A stretch of DNA of 31,395 nt from G963674685 sp964591275 (GTDB lineage Bacteria; Lernaellota; Lernaellaia; JACKCT01). A program made the position numbers and the translations under genes. Positions 1 to 8,800 of the stretch are shown piece after piece; the first letter of the stretch is position 1; every line of letters starts with the position of its first letter. The notes under the pieces are model-generated. The model ran no database searches, had not been told where the DNA came from, and was given only the letters and a program-made list of their open reading frames with translations. The stretch spans positions 1 to 31,395 of the forward strand of contig CAZQAE010000060.1 in assembly GCA_964591275.1 (NCBI GenBank). Direction: 5' to 3'.

Positions 1-100
1 AGATATGCTGCTTGGGTCCGCTGGGGGCGCCGGGTGTACTGGTGGTTCCGTCCCACGCATCGTCGCCGCTGTCATAGTCCACGTAATAATCAACCGCCAT
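1..100 (-). CDS. N-terminus of a probable right-handed parallel beta-helix protein (partial)
   Basis: Only the first 33 codons are inside the window; the gene continues beyond position 1. It starts at an ATG at 100-98 behind a clear AAAGGAG ribosome binding site (complement of 107-113). The visible peptide begins MAVDYYVDYDSGDDAWDG and continues with a Thr/Ser/Pro/Gly-rich stretch. The pattern YYVD-x(n)-GDD-x-x-DG is typical of the start of parallel beta-helix (pectate-lyase-like) repeat proteins, which often begin with YYV(D/N)...GSDxxDG. No signal peptide precedes this segment, so it may be intracellular, exported by a leaderless route, or part of a phage-tail-like particle. The family call rests on this short stretch only. 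Confidence 0.55.
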   Translation of the reverse strand, partial: MAVDYYVDYDSGDDAWDGTTSTPGAPSGPKQHI

Positions 101-148
101 GGAAAACTCCTTTGCTTTAACTTCAGATTTTCGCTTCAGATTGGTACA

Positions 149-178
149 AAGATAGCAGGGGGGGGTAACGGGAGTCAA
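149..178 (-). promoter_or_regulatory. Probable sigma-70-type promoter with a G8/C8 tract in the spacer
   Basis: On the minus strand TTGACT (complement of 173-178) is followed after 18 nt by TATCTT (complement of 149-154). The -10 is preceded by TGC, giving an extended -10 (TGnTATCTT). The predicted start would lie about 40 nt upstream of the ATG at 100. The spacer holds a run of eight C on this strand (G at 158-165). No other promoter-like pair is as good in 101-433. The remaining DNA of that 333-bp gap is AT-rich with no convincing gene. Confidence 0.5.
158..165. repeat. G8 homopolymer in promoter spacer
   Basis: Eight consecutive G on the plus strand lie between the -35 and -10 elements of the predicted promoter for the gene at 1-100. 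Homopolymers in this position are known slipped-strand switches in other bacteria; here it is only a candidate. With the present length the spacer is 18 nt. Confidence 0.6.
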
Positions 179-335
179 GTGCAAAAATAGCCTAAAATGA
201 AAATTTACAACAACTATAAATAATCCAGCAATATCGGCTAGTTGTATAATTCACTCATACATAACCTGATGGATAAAACACATTTATTGTTCGCAAGCAT
301 AAGGAATACCCTTAGCGGAACGGCAATAATCTGCC

Positions 336-360
336 AAAATAAAAATGGGGCACCCATCCT
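336..360 (-). terminator. Possible intrinsic terminator after the rnf operon
   Basis: Read on the minus strand, ATGGG-TGC-CCCAT (complement of 345-357) forms a 5-bp stem that G-U pairs can lengthen. It is followed directly by TTTTTATTTT. It lies about 75 nt past the rnfE stop codon. The stem is short, so efficiency is uncertain. A second weak GC hairpin lies closer to the stop (about 374-395) but has no T-tract. Confidence 0.4.
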
Positions 361-433
361 AATGACTCAGGCCGAGCCAGCGGGCCTGCACTGGCCGCTG
401 ATCACCACTGTTTAGGAGATTTTATGGTGTATT

Positions 434-1054
434 TCAGGTTGTAGATTCTTTGCGTGTGGCCGCGTTCATCATGGCCAGGAGAATTCCGAGAGCGAGAAAG
501 GCGCCCGGTGGAAGTATCATGACGATGATTGGCGCGAAGTTTCCGCCGACGGCATTGACCGCGCTGCTGAGAAGGGGAACGCCAAGGATTGTGCCGTTGC
601 CCAGAAGTTCTCTAACGGAGCCGAGAACGAAAAGGCTCAAGGTAAAGCCCAGTCCCATTCCCAAGCCGTCCAGGATGGAATGGAAAATCGAATTACGGCT
701 CGCGAAGGCTTCCGCTCTTCCCATGATGATGCAGTTGACCACGATGAGGGGAATGAACAGTCCCAGGGCGTTATGAAGACTATGGACATAGGCGTTCATG
801 GAAAGATCCACGATGGTCACGAATGAGGCAATGACGATGATAAAGGCCGGAATGCGGACCTTGGCCGGGATGACATTGCGTAGCAGCGATATCATTATAT
901 TGGAATTCACCAGGACGAACATTGTGGCCAGACCCATGCCGACGCCGTTAATGGCCGATGTCGTTACGGCCAGCGTGGGGCACATGCCCAAGACGAGTAT
1001 AAATACCGGATTCTCGCGCAGAATGCCTTTGGAAAATATCTGCCAGTTGGACAT
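434..1054 (-). CDS. rnfE: Rnf complex membrane subunit RnfE
   Basis: 206-residue polytopic membrane protein, the usual RnfE/NqrD length with about six hydrophobic segments. In the Rnf complex RnfA and RnfE form the membrane core that passes electrons across the bilayer and is linked to Na+ or H+ translocation. Cys25 in the segment VLGMCPTLAV and Cys108 in VVNCIIMGRAEAFA match the paired half-helix cysteines. Together with the equivalent pair in RnfA, these are known to hold a [2Fe-2S] cluster in this family. It is the last gene of the operon, starting 3 nt after the rnfG stop. A possible terminator lies at 336-360. Confidence 0.96.
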   Translation of the reverse strand: MSNWQIFSKGILRENPVFILVLGMCPTLAVTTSAINGVGMGLATMFVLVNSNIMISLLRNVIPAKVRIPAFIIVIASFVTIVDLSMNAYVHSLHNALGLFIPLIVVNCIIMGRAEAFASRNSIFHSILDGLGMGLGFTLSLFVLGSVRELLGNGTILGVPLLSSAVNAVGGNFAPIIVMILPPGAFLALGILLAMMNAATRKESTT

Positions 1055-1057
1055 TGT

Positions 1058-1789
1058 TTACTCCGTCGCTCCTGCCGCGACCGGCGCTGTGCTCGGATCG
1101 CTATTGAGCGATTTTTGTTCCACTTTGGTTTTCGACGTCGTCGGCGCCTGTGCTTCATCGATCGGAGCCGGGGGTTGCACGGGCGCGAGGGCTATTGGTT
1201 TTTTGGGCCCTTTGACAAGAGCGCTATTGGCCTTAAACCAATCCAGGCCTTCCTTGATGGAGCCGACGACGGCTCGCGGGCTGATGGTCGCGCCGGTCAG
1301 GGCGTCGATCTCGCCGCCATCTTTTTTCACGCGCCAATCGGTGTTGTCGAGGCTGCGCGGCTTGTCATTTTTGAAAATGAGCTGCCGAAGCCATTTTTTG
1401 TTGCTGGTGATATTGGCGCCAAGCCCCGGCGTTTCCGAATGGAGGACAACCTGATAGCCAATGACGTTGCCGTTTTCGGCGATTCCCAGCATGCCTTTGA
1501 TTTGGCCGGAATAGCCCTTGTCCGAACTGACGGCGACGGCCAGTCCCTTGATGGCGCCTTCGCTCATCGCGGCGTACACGGCGTCTTTTCCGCCGAAGTT
1601 TTCACGCTTTTCAATCGTGACGCCAGAGCCCATGACGGGACCAAGAACCGTTTCCGCGGCCAGCTTGGCTTCCGCCTCGCGAGCCTGCGCGATAGGTTCT
1701 TTTGTAACGCGATAAACCTGAGACAGCGCTGTCGCCGAGACCATGCAGATCACGGTGAGAACAACGGCCATGCGAACAAGGTCCTTCAT
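1058..1789 (-). CDS. rnfG: Rnf complex FMN-binding subunit RnfG
   Basis: 243 residues: an N-terminal membrane anchor (about residues 5-25) followed by a periplasmic FMN-binding domain. The flavinylation motif TGAT is at residues 165-168 (DALTGATISPRAV), so Thr168 should carry the covalent FMN. The core ends near residue 190. A Lys/Pro/Ala/Thr/Ser-rich, probably disordered tail of about 50 residues follows, longer than in many RnfG proteins. The gene overlaps rnfD by 4 nt (ATGA) and lies 3 nt before rnfE, so translation is probably coupled. An FMN transferase (ApbE) is needed for maturation; none is encoded in the window. Confidence 0.95.
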   Translation of the reverse strand: MKDLVRMAVVLTVICMVSATALSQVYRVTKEPIAQAREAEAKLAAETVLGPVMGSGVTIEKRENFGGKDAVYAAMSEGAIKGLAVAVSSDKGYSGQIKGMLGIAENGNVIGYQVVLHSETPGLGANITSNKKWLRQLIFKNDKPRSLDNTDWRVKKDGGEIDALTGATISPRAVVGSIKEGLDWFKANSALVKGPKKPIALAPVQPPAPIDEAQAPTTSKTKVEQKSLNSDPSTAPVAAGATE

Positions 1790-2817
1790 GCTGCACCCCC
1801 CGCTTCTTTTTCTTTTGGCGGCGGCACGAAGCCGTATTTTTTAGGAACGGTGTAGCGGTCAATGAGAGGCGTTGCGGCGTTCATAAGCAATATGGCGAAA
1901 GACACGCCCTCGGGATAGCCTCCGAATAATCGTATGATCACGGTGATGACGCCGCATCCGAAACCGAAAATAATCTGCCCCTTGCCGGTCATGGGTGAAG
2001 TCACCATGTCCGTGGCCATGAAAAGCGCGCCGAGTATCAAGCCGCCAGCCAGGATATGGAACAGAGCAGTGGGGTAAAGCGCGGGATTGATCCAGTGAAA
2101 AATCTGGCCCATGACCGCGACGCAGCCCACGTACGTGACCGGGATATGCCAGGTGATGTAGCCCTTGTAGAGCAAAAAGAGCCCGCCGAGAATCAGGGCG
2201 ATGGCGCTCGTTTCACCCAGGCTGCCGGGGATATAGCCCGAGGCCATGTCGGTCCAGGAAGTGATTTTGTCGCCCATGATGGGCTTGTTCATGAGGATGG
2301 CTTCTTTCATCATCCCCAGGGGCGTTGCGGAAGTCAGGGCGTCCGTTGCCGGGCCGCCGCTGAAAAGAGCCTTGGGCGCGCGCCATGTCGTCATTTGGAC
2401 CGGAAAGCTGATCAGCAGGAAAACCCGGCCCACGAGCGCGGGATTGAAGACGTTTTGACCCAGTCCGCCGTACACCATTTTGCCCAGGCCGATGGTGACC
2501 AGGCAGCCGATCAGGATCATCCACCAGGGCGAACCGGCTGGCAGATTCAAGGCCAGCAAAAGACCTGTGACGACCGCCGCGCCGTCCCTGATGGACACGG
2601 GACGTTTGAACAGTTTGGCCAGCAAGGCCTCAACGACTACGCATCCGACGACGCTCAGCGCAATGACATAGGCCGAGAAAAATCCGAAGAAATAGATGGA
2701 AACCAGAGCAGCCGGCGCGAGCGCGGCCACGACCGTCCACATGATCTTTGTTACCGAATCCGGCGTGAGAAGATGAGGACTTGATGAAACGATGAATTTG
2801 TTTTTTTCTTCCGTCAT
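1786..2817 (-). CDS. rnfD: Rnf complex membrane flavoprotein RnfD
   Basis: 343-residue membrane protein of the NqrB/RnfD family with about ten hydrophobic segments. The loop sequence DALTSATPLG (residues 159-168) corresponds to the covalent FMN site; Thr165 is the expected attachment residue, with TSAT in place of the commoner SGAT. The early cytoplasmic segment with SSSPH (residues 11-15) is typical of the family. It overlaps rnfC by 4 nt upstream and rnfG by 4 nt downstream. It works with RnfG in moving electrons through flavins on the periplasmic side. The assignment is firm; which ion is pumped cannot be read from the sequence. Confidence 0.95.
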   Translation of the reverse strand: MTEEKNKFIVSSSPHLLTPDSVTKIMWTVVAALAPAALVSIYFFGFFSAYVIALSVVGCVVVEALLAKLFKRPVSIRDGAAVVTGLLLALNLPAGSPWWMILIGCLVTIGLGKMVYGGLGQNVFNPALVGRVFLLISFPVQMTTWRAPKALFSGGPATDALTSATPLGMMKEAILMNKPIMGDKITSWTDMASGYIPGSLGETSAIALILGGLFLLYKGYITWHIPVTYVGCVAVMGQIFHWINPALYPTALFHILAGGLILGALFMATDMVTSPMTGKGQIIFGFGCGVITVIIRLFGGYPEGVSFAILLMNAATPLIDRYTVPKKYGFVPPPKEKEAGGAA

Positions 2818-4133
2818 GCCGTCTTCTTTCTATTCGCCATGACTTCGGCTTTTCCTAGTCGCATCCATTGCAGAAGTTCGATATGCGAGGGGCAGATATA
2901 GGAACAGGAACCGCATTCACAGCAGTCCATCAGGCCGAGATCAGCCGCTTCGTCCACCCGACCGGCTTTGACGAGGCGGACAATGTCCGTCGGAAGTAAG
3001 TGGAAGGGGCAATGCCGTACGCAGCTTCCACAACGCAGGCACGGCGACGGATCGGAGGTGGAAACCAACGAGGGCGGTAGGCACACAAGCCCGCTTGTTC
3101 CTTTCGTGACGGGAACATCAAGCGAAGACTGCGTCATGCCCATCATCGGTCCGCCGCCGATGATCTTCGCGGGCGTTTCCGTAAAGCCGCCCGCCGCTTC
3201 GATCAGTTTGCTGATGGGAGTGCCGATGCGAGCCAGAAGGTTGACCGGGTTTTTGATGCATTCACCGGTCACCGTCACGTTTCGTTCCATAAGGGGCTTG
3301 CCCTCGGTGATGGCGTCGCATATGGCCGCCATAGTGCCGACGTTTTGAACCACGCATCCGCAATTCATCGGCAATCCGCCGGAAGGCACTTCCCGCCCGG
3401 TGCAGGCGTAGATCAGTGTTTTCTCGCCGCCTTGCGGATACTTGACGTGCAGATCCACAATTTCGATGTCGTCGGCATTCGCTGTTTTCATTCGCAGAAG
3501 CTCAATGGCGTCTGGCTTGTTGGCCTCAATTCCGATGTAGCCCTTTTTCAGACCCAGGATGCGCAGAATGATTCGCAGGCCTTCGAGGACTTTTTCGGGC
3601 TGCTCAAGCATCAGTCGGTGATCCGCCGTCAGGTATGGTTCGCACTCGACGCCGTTTATTATGACCGTGTCGATAGTGAACTGTGGGGGTGGTTTGAGTT
3701 TGACGTGCGTGGGGAATAATGCGCCGCCCATGCCGACGATGCCCGCTTTTTGAATCGCCGCTATGAGCGTATCGGGTTCGGCGTTACGCCAATCGTCAAC
3801 CGGCTGAAAATCAACGCATTCGTCCAGGCCGTCATTGATAATGACTATGGAGGGAAGCGCTCGTCCCATGGGATGAGGCCTGGGCTCGATTTTTTTCACT
3901 TTGCCGGACACGGGGCTGTGAATGTATGCGCTCACGAAACCGCCCGGCTCGGCGATAGCCTGGCCGCGCAGCACGCGGTCGCCCCTGGCCACCAGCGGTT
4001 TGGCCGGCGCCCCGATGTGCATGGAAAGCGGAACGACAATTTCCTCGGGCGCGGGAAGCTTGACGACAGGGACCTTCGCCGTCAGCTTTTTTTCCGGAGG
4101 ATGGACGCCGCCTGGAAAACGTCTGGTTTTCAT
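2814..4133 (-). CDS. rnfC: Rnf complex NADH-oxidoreductase-like subunit RnfC
   Basis: 439-residue cytoplasmic subunit, the short form without the long repetitive C-terminal tail of enterobacterial RsxC. The N-terminus has a lipoyl/biotinyl-like domain, then a NuoF-like Rossmann/FMN and NAD(H)-binding region, an SLBB-type segment, and a C-terminal ferredoxin domain. Two [4Fe-4S] motifs are complete: Cys365/368/371/375 and Cys404/407/410/414. The family exchanges electrons between NAD(H) and the iron-sulfur chain that includes RnfB. The start ATG overlaps the rnfB stop (ATGA), and the stop overlaps the rnfD start. Confidence 0.95.
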   Translation of the reverse strand: MKTRRFPGGVHPPEKKLTAKVPVVKLPAPEEIVVPLSMHIGAPAKPLVARGDRVLRGQAIAEPGGFVSAYIHSPVSGKVKKIEPRPHPMGRALPSIVIINDGLDECVDFQPVDDWRNAEPDTLIAAIQKAGIVGMGGALFPTHVKLKPPPQFTIDTVIINGVECEPYLTADHRLMLEQPEKVLEGLRIILRILGLKKGYIGIEANKPDAIELLRMKTANADDIEIVDLHVKYPQGGEKTLIYACTGREVPSGGLPMNCGCVVQNVGTMAAICDAITEGKPLMERNVTVTGECIKNPVNLLARIGTPISKLIEAAGGFTETPAKIIGGGPMMGMTQSSLDVPVTKGTSGLVCLPPSLVSTSDPSPCLRCGSCVRHCPFHLLPTDIVRLVKAGRVDEAADLGLMDCCECGSCSYICPSHIELLQWMRLGKAEVMANRKKTA

Positions 4134-5167
4134 GCCGCCTCCCCGGAATCTTTTTTCTTTTTCCTCTGCTTTTTCGGTCGAGGCGGGATCATGATTTTGC
4201 CTTCCTCATTGACCAATTCTATGGACTCAAAATTGCAAATATCATAACAGATGCGGCAACGGACGCACTTCTTCGGGTCGACAACATGCATCTGTTTCTT
4301 ATCACCGCTAATGGCGCCGGCAGGACATTTGAGTGCGCACAGCGTGCAACCCGTGCACTTGTCGTTGATCTGCGCTACGTAATGGGTTTCGCCGAAATCG
4401 AAAATGCAATTCGTTGGGCATTCTCTGGCGCATGCGCCGCAGGCAATGCACTTTTCGTCGTCAATGACGGCGATCTGGTTGACCATGCTGATGGCTTCGA
4501 CCGGGCACGCCTTGACGCATTTATTGCATGCGATGCAGCCGATCTTGCAGACGGAGCTGACGGCCTTGGCTTTGTCTTTGTTGCTGCACAGAACCAGCAC
4601 CTTTTGCGCGAGCGAATGTATCTGAATGAGATTGCGGGGACATGCTTCGACGCACATGCCGCAAGAAGTACACTTTTCGGGGATAACCTCGGCCAGCCCG
4701 TCCTTGATGACGATGGCGTTGAAGTTACAGGCCTTCACGCAATCGCCGAAGCCCAGGCATCCGTAAGAGCAGTCCAGTTGTCCTCCGAGCATGTTGGCCG
4801 CTTTGCAAGAGGAGACGCCTTTGTATTCAAAGCGATTTTGCATTTTGCTCGGATCGAATTTGCAATGAACGACGGCGACTTCTTTGGCAGTTTCAGTCAG
4901 TTCCACGCCCAGAAGTCTGGCCAGGGTTTGCTTTGTGTCGCTGTCGGCTACGGAGCAGTCGTTGATGCCGACTTCCTTTGCGGCCAGGGCTGCTGCGAAT
5001 CCTGCGCATCCCGCATACCCGCACCCTCCGCAGTTGGCGCCGGGCAAAACTTCAGTCAGCTTTTCCACCAGAGGATCGATTTCGACATAAAACACGCGGC
5101 TTGCTACGCCCAATCCGACGGCGGAGATCAATCCGAGTAATGAAAGAATGAGAACGGCTGTAAGCAT
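4130..5167 (-). CDS. rnfB: Rnf complex polyferredoxin subunit RnfB, long form
   Basis: 345 residues. An N-terminal membrane anchor (about 1-22) is followed by the RnfB-type [4Fe-4S] domain with Cys46/49/54/71. Three ferredoxin-like pairs then follow. Pair one is Cys133/137/143/147 with 166/169/172/176. Pair two is Cys211/214/217/221 (an extra Cys at 207) with 240/243/246/250. Pair three is Cys271/274/277/281 with 301/304/307/311. That gives seven possible clusters, against about two or three in gamma-proteobacterial RnfB (around 190 residues). The last pair (CTGCTLCALKC ... CVRCRICYDIC) resembles the C-terminal clusters of NuoF/HydB-type subunits. A Lys/Arg-rich tail ends the protein. It should receive electrons from ferredoxin. 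It begins 10 nt after rnfA. Confidence 0.95.
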   Translation of the reverse strand: MLTAVLILSLLGLISAVGLGVASRVFYVEIDPLVEKLTEVLPGANCGGCGYAGCAGFAAALAAKEVGINDCSVADSDTKQTLARLLGVELTETAKEVAVVHCKFDPSKMQNRFEYKGVSSCKAANMLGGQLDCSYGCLGFGDCVKACNFNAIVIKDGLAEVIPEKCTSCGMCVEACPRNLIQIHSLAQKVLVLCSNKDKAKAVSSVCKIGCIACNKCVKACPVEAISMVNQIAVIDDEKCIACGACARECPTNCIFDFGETHYVAQINDKCTGCTLCALKCPAGAISGDKKQMHVVDPKKCVRCRICYDICNFESIELVNEEGKIMIPPRPKKQRKKKKDSGEAA

Positions 5168-5177
5168 GATAATCCCG

Positions 5178-5753
5178 TTATACCAGTCCCGCGAAACCCA
5201 TGAACGCCAGGCTGAGCAGCCCGGCGGTGATCAGGGCGATCGCCGCGCCGCTCATTGATTCAGGGACTTCCGAGAATTCGATGCGTTCTCTCAAGCCGGC
5301 CAGTAGAACCAGCGCCAGTGTGAATCCGATGCCGGCCGCAACAGAGAAAAACAGCATTTCAATAAAGGTGTATCCACTTTGAATGGTCAAAACGGCCATA
5401 CCCAAAACGGCGCAGTTCGTTGTGATCAGGGGGAGGAAGATGCCTAGCGCCTGATACAGGGATGGGCGCATTTTCTGTATAACCATTTCCACGAACTGCA
5501 CGAAAGCGGCGATCACCAGGATGAATACAATGGTCTGCAGATAGCCGGCGCCCAGCGGCGTGAGCACGTAGGTCTGCAAGAGCCATGTGACGATGCCCGC
5601 CATGGTCATCACGAAGATGACGGCCATGCCCATGCCGAAGGCTGTCTCCACGCGCTTTGAAACGCCCAGGAAGGGGCAGATGCCCAAAAAACGCGCCAGG
5701 ACGAAATTGTTTACGAGTACTGCCGAAACGGCTATCAATAAGAGGCTGGTCAT
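5178..5753 (-). CDS. rnfA: Rnf complex membrane subunit RnfA
   Basis: 191-residue integral membrane protein, the standard RnfA/NqrE length with six hydrophobic segments. Cys26 in ARFLGICPFLG and Cys114 in TTNCAVLGMA are the family cysteines that, with those of RnfE, hold a [2Fe-2S] cluster inside the membrane. It is the first gene of the operon in the order A-B-C-D-G-E, as in gamma- and alpha-proteobacteria. Clostridia and many deltaproteobacteria instead use C-D-G-E-A-B. The ATG at 5753 follows GAGGAA with a 5-nt gap, and a good promoter lies just upstream. Confidence 0.96.
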   Translation of the reverse strand: MTSLLLIAVSAVLVNNFVLARFLGICPFLGVSKRVETAFGMGMAVIFVMTMAGIVTWLLQTYVLTPLGAGYLQTIVFILVIAAFVQFVEMVIQKMRPSLYQALGIFLPLITTNCAVLGMAVLTIQSGYTFIEMLFFSVAAGIGFTLALVLLAGLRERIEFSEVPESMSGAAIALITAGLLSLAFMGFAGLV

Positions 5754-5784
5754 GTGAGTTCCTCATGCCGACACTGCGAAGCCG

Positions 5785-5812
5785 ATCATACATATTTCGC
5801 GATAGTCGTCAA
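5785..5812 (-). promoter_or_regulatory. Promoter of the rnf operon
   Basis: On the minus strand TTGACG (complement of 5807-5812) and TATGAT (complement of 5785-5790) are separated by 16 nt; each matches five of six sigma-70 consensus bases. The predicted 5' leader to the rnfA ATG is only about 25 nt and contains the GAGGAA ribosome site. Its presence suggests rnf can be transcribed independently of addA, which ends 128 bp upstream. Confidence 0.6.
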
Positions 5813-5881
5813 CGCTGCCGCTACCTTGTGAGTAAAATTGAATAATATTAAAAATGTCCGAAATGAGCGCTGGGATTCGTG

Positions 5882-8800
5882 CTATAGGTCCAATTCCATC
5901 TCAATACCAGGGTCAACGAAACAAAAAATCATCTTGCAGCTTTGTGCGTTCGGTACAATGCTTTTCACCGCTTCAAGATAAACAGCGCCTTGGCGCTTAT
6001 AGGACTCGAAACGCTTTTTCAAGGCATCGCCGCGAACCCTGTCGGTTTTATAATCCACGATGTACAGATCGTCATGGGAATGCGCGAGCAGATCAATGGA
6101 GCCGCCAAAATCCCGGACCGCGCCGGATTCCGGGTCCCGGCCCTTCCAGGTGAAAGGGACTTCGGTATAACGCACGCATTTTTGCAATGCTGGGAAAAGT
6201 GAGCTTTTTGAAAAGTTATTCAGCCATTTTTCGCATTGCGCTCGCTGTTCTTGGCTCAAACCGTGTTTGTATGTAACAGCGTCCAGTGACAGCGACCAGG
6301 ATGGGCGGTCATTGAAATTGAGGTTTTCCATCAGTTCATGAAATGCGCTGCCGAGCTTCTGGCCGTCCGATGAGCCTTCTCCGGGTGTAAATTCCGTCTC
6401 ATGGGCGCTGGGGGAATGAAAACGCGGCGCTGTTTCATTGACGGAAGGCGGCGGCGGATTTTCGGACCTTTGCCTTAAAGCTTCGGCTACGCCTTCGGGC
6501 AGGTCATCGCCTTTTTCTTTGATGATTTTCGGCAAATCCCAGGCGGGGCTGGTCGCCAGTTTCAAATCCTTTTTGTCCACGTCGAATTTGACGGAGTTCC
6601 GTACAAGCTTTTTGATCGGATCGGCGAGTTTCAATTCATCATTTATAACGCTGGACTTAACGAGGAGCTCCAGGAATCCCTTTTGGGGGCGAACGGCGCC
6701 ATTTTTATTGTGAATGACTCGCGAAAACAGAGGCAAAACCAGGTAATCTCTTGCGCGTGTCATGGCGACGTAAAGGAGACGGATTCTTTCGGCTTCTGAA
6801 AAGTGTTTTTCCCGTTCGTTCATTTCGTCGTAGTCCCCTGTCTCACAATTTTTCACCAGCCGAATCCCGACACGTTTTTTGGGGACCCGTTGAGTCAGGA
6901 TCGGCGGGGAGGATCCGCCCCTGAATTGCGCGGCCATATCGGGGATGATGACTACCGGCCAGTCCAGCCCTTTGCCCTTATGGATCGTGAGAATACGGAC
7001 AACATCGTCCTCTTCTTCGGCGACGTTGTGATCGGCCTCGTCGCGCTGACTCTTAAAGGCTTCGGCCCATTCGGCGGCAAACTCCCCGAAGGTGCTGCGT
7101 CTGGCGTCGGCGGCGCGGGAGGCGTCGAGGATTTTATTTAAGTTGGCCACCGCCACGTCGCCTCGCCTGAGCGCCTGCGCCGCGGGGATAGCGGCGCTGA
7201 GCGTAAAGAGGCTTTTCAGCGTTTGACAGCAGCCGACCTCGTCGCGTTTTTCGTGAATCTCCTGCATGGCGCGCAGGTGTTTTGTGAGATCATTCTCATT
7301 TTCGCACGGCTCCGGCAGGGATGCGTATGAAAGGGTTTCATCCTCTTTTGACAGCGTGTGAATCAGCAAGTCCTCGTCGGAAAAGCCCACGAGATCGCAA
7401 GTCAGCCACTCGGCGAGAGACAACGAGTCGTCGGGATTATTCAGGCATGACATGGCGCTGACGGCGGCGATGACCTCCGGCCTTTGAAAATACACCTTGC
7501 CGCCGGTGACAATGTAGTCAATCCCGTACATGCCGAGTGTTTCTTCCAGCGCACTGAAAGTTGTTCCGCGACGATTGAGAATTGCGATGTCCCCAAAACG
7601 CATATCACGCGAAAAGTCCCTGGGTTTATCGCCATCGTTTGCGATTTCCTTTAGCGCCCCGCCCAGTTTGAAAGTCTTTTTTTCGCCGGGTCTTACTTTG
7701 TCAGGGACTTTGAGGTGGGAAGCAACGGCGTCGCTTATCCACTGAGCGATGGCTGCGTATTCCAGGCGCAGTGGGTCGTCGTTTTCGTCCAGCGGTCGAT
7801 TCGGAGCGATGAACACAACGCCGGAGTCATCGGGGATAATCCCTTCGCCGTCCTGGCCGCGAAAGGGCGTCAGTTCAACGTAATTGGGGCTTGCTGGCTC
7901 ATCTTCGTCTTGCACCATGAGCGGCCTGAATGCGTGATTGACGAAATCGAGAATTTTCGGAACGCTTCGGAAATTGACCTGAATATGATGCGCTTCGCCA
8001 CGACTTTCAAATTTTCGCCTGGTGTCCTCATAGATTTCAATATCTGCGCGGCGGAAGCGATAAATCGATTGCTTGGGGTCGCCGACGACAAAGAGTTTCC
8101 CTGGCGAAAACTCCTGAATATCATCGCTTTCGGCATCGGAAACGCTGCAAAGCCAGGAAGCGATTTTCATCTGCAGGGGATCGGTGTCCTGAAACTCATC
8201 GATGAAAATGTGGTCGAACTTATTGCGGAAGTATCGGCGCACGTTGTCTTGATTATTTTCCAGCATCTCAAGGGTTCGGGTGAGAATATCCGAAAAATCC
8301 AGCGCCCCGATTCGCCTTTTTTCGGCGTCATAGCGACGGGCGAACTCCTGCGTGAGTGTGAAAAGTTCCCAAATTTTTGAGCTGTGGCAGACCCTGCTGA
8401 AAATTTCGACAAGTTCCTTGAGCTTTTTTCGATAAGATTTGAATTGCGGGAGGGAGTCCTTTTCCCAGTTTTTCTTCGTACCGAGGCTGGGTTTCATGGC
8501 AGGCAGATTTTGGAAGGCGTCTGCGAAATCATCTTCATTGTCCGGTTCGGGCAAATCCAATACGGCGTCATGAAAACTCATGCAGTCGCAAAAGCCTTTG
8601 TCGTCTTCATTATTGCAATGCGCTTGCGCGTAATCGAAAGCAGCTTTTTCGAGATCGAAAAGCGATTGGACGCTTTGGGGGAAGTCGAAATCTTCATCGG
8701 GTTTGAAGTCCATGAGGATGTCGGAATCGTGTATAATCCGGCGGGCCAGTTTCCAGAGCCAATCTTCATCGCTTCGCCGCTTATAATAATCTTTATTGAT

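Noticed and set aside
1115..2784. Long plus-strand frames of about 240 codons opposite rnfG and rnfD
   Set aside because: The minus strand encodes complete RnfG and RnfD with their flavin motifs; the plus frames are shadows caused by codon bias.
4286..5140. A 284-codon open frame on the plus strand opposite rnfB
   Set aside because: It is a mirror frame of the Cys-rich rnfB sequence; the ferredoxin motifs on the minus strand are unmistakable.
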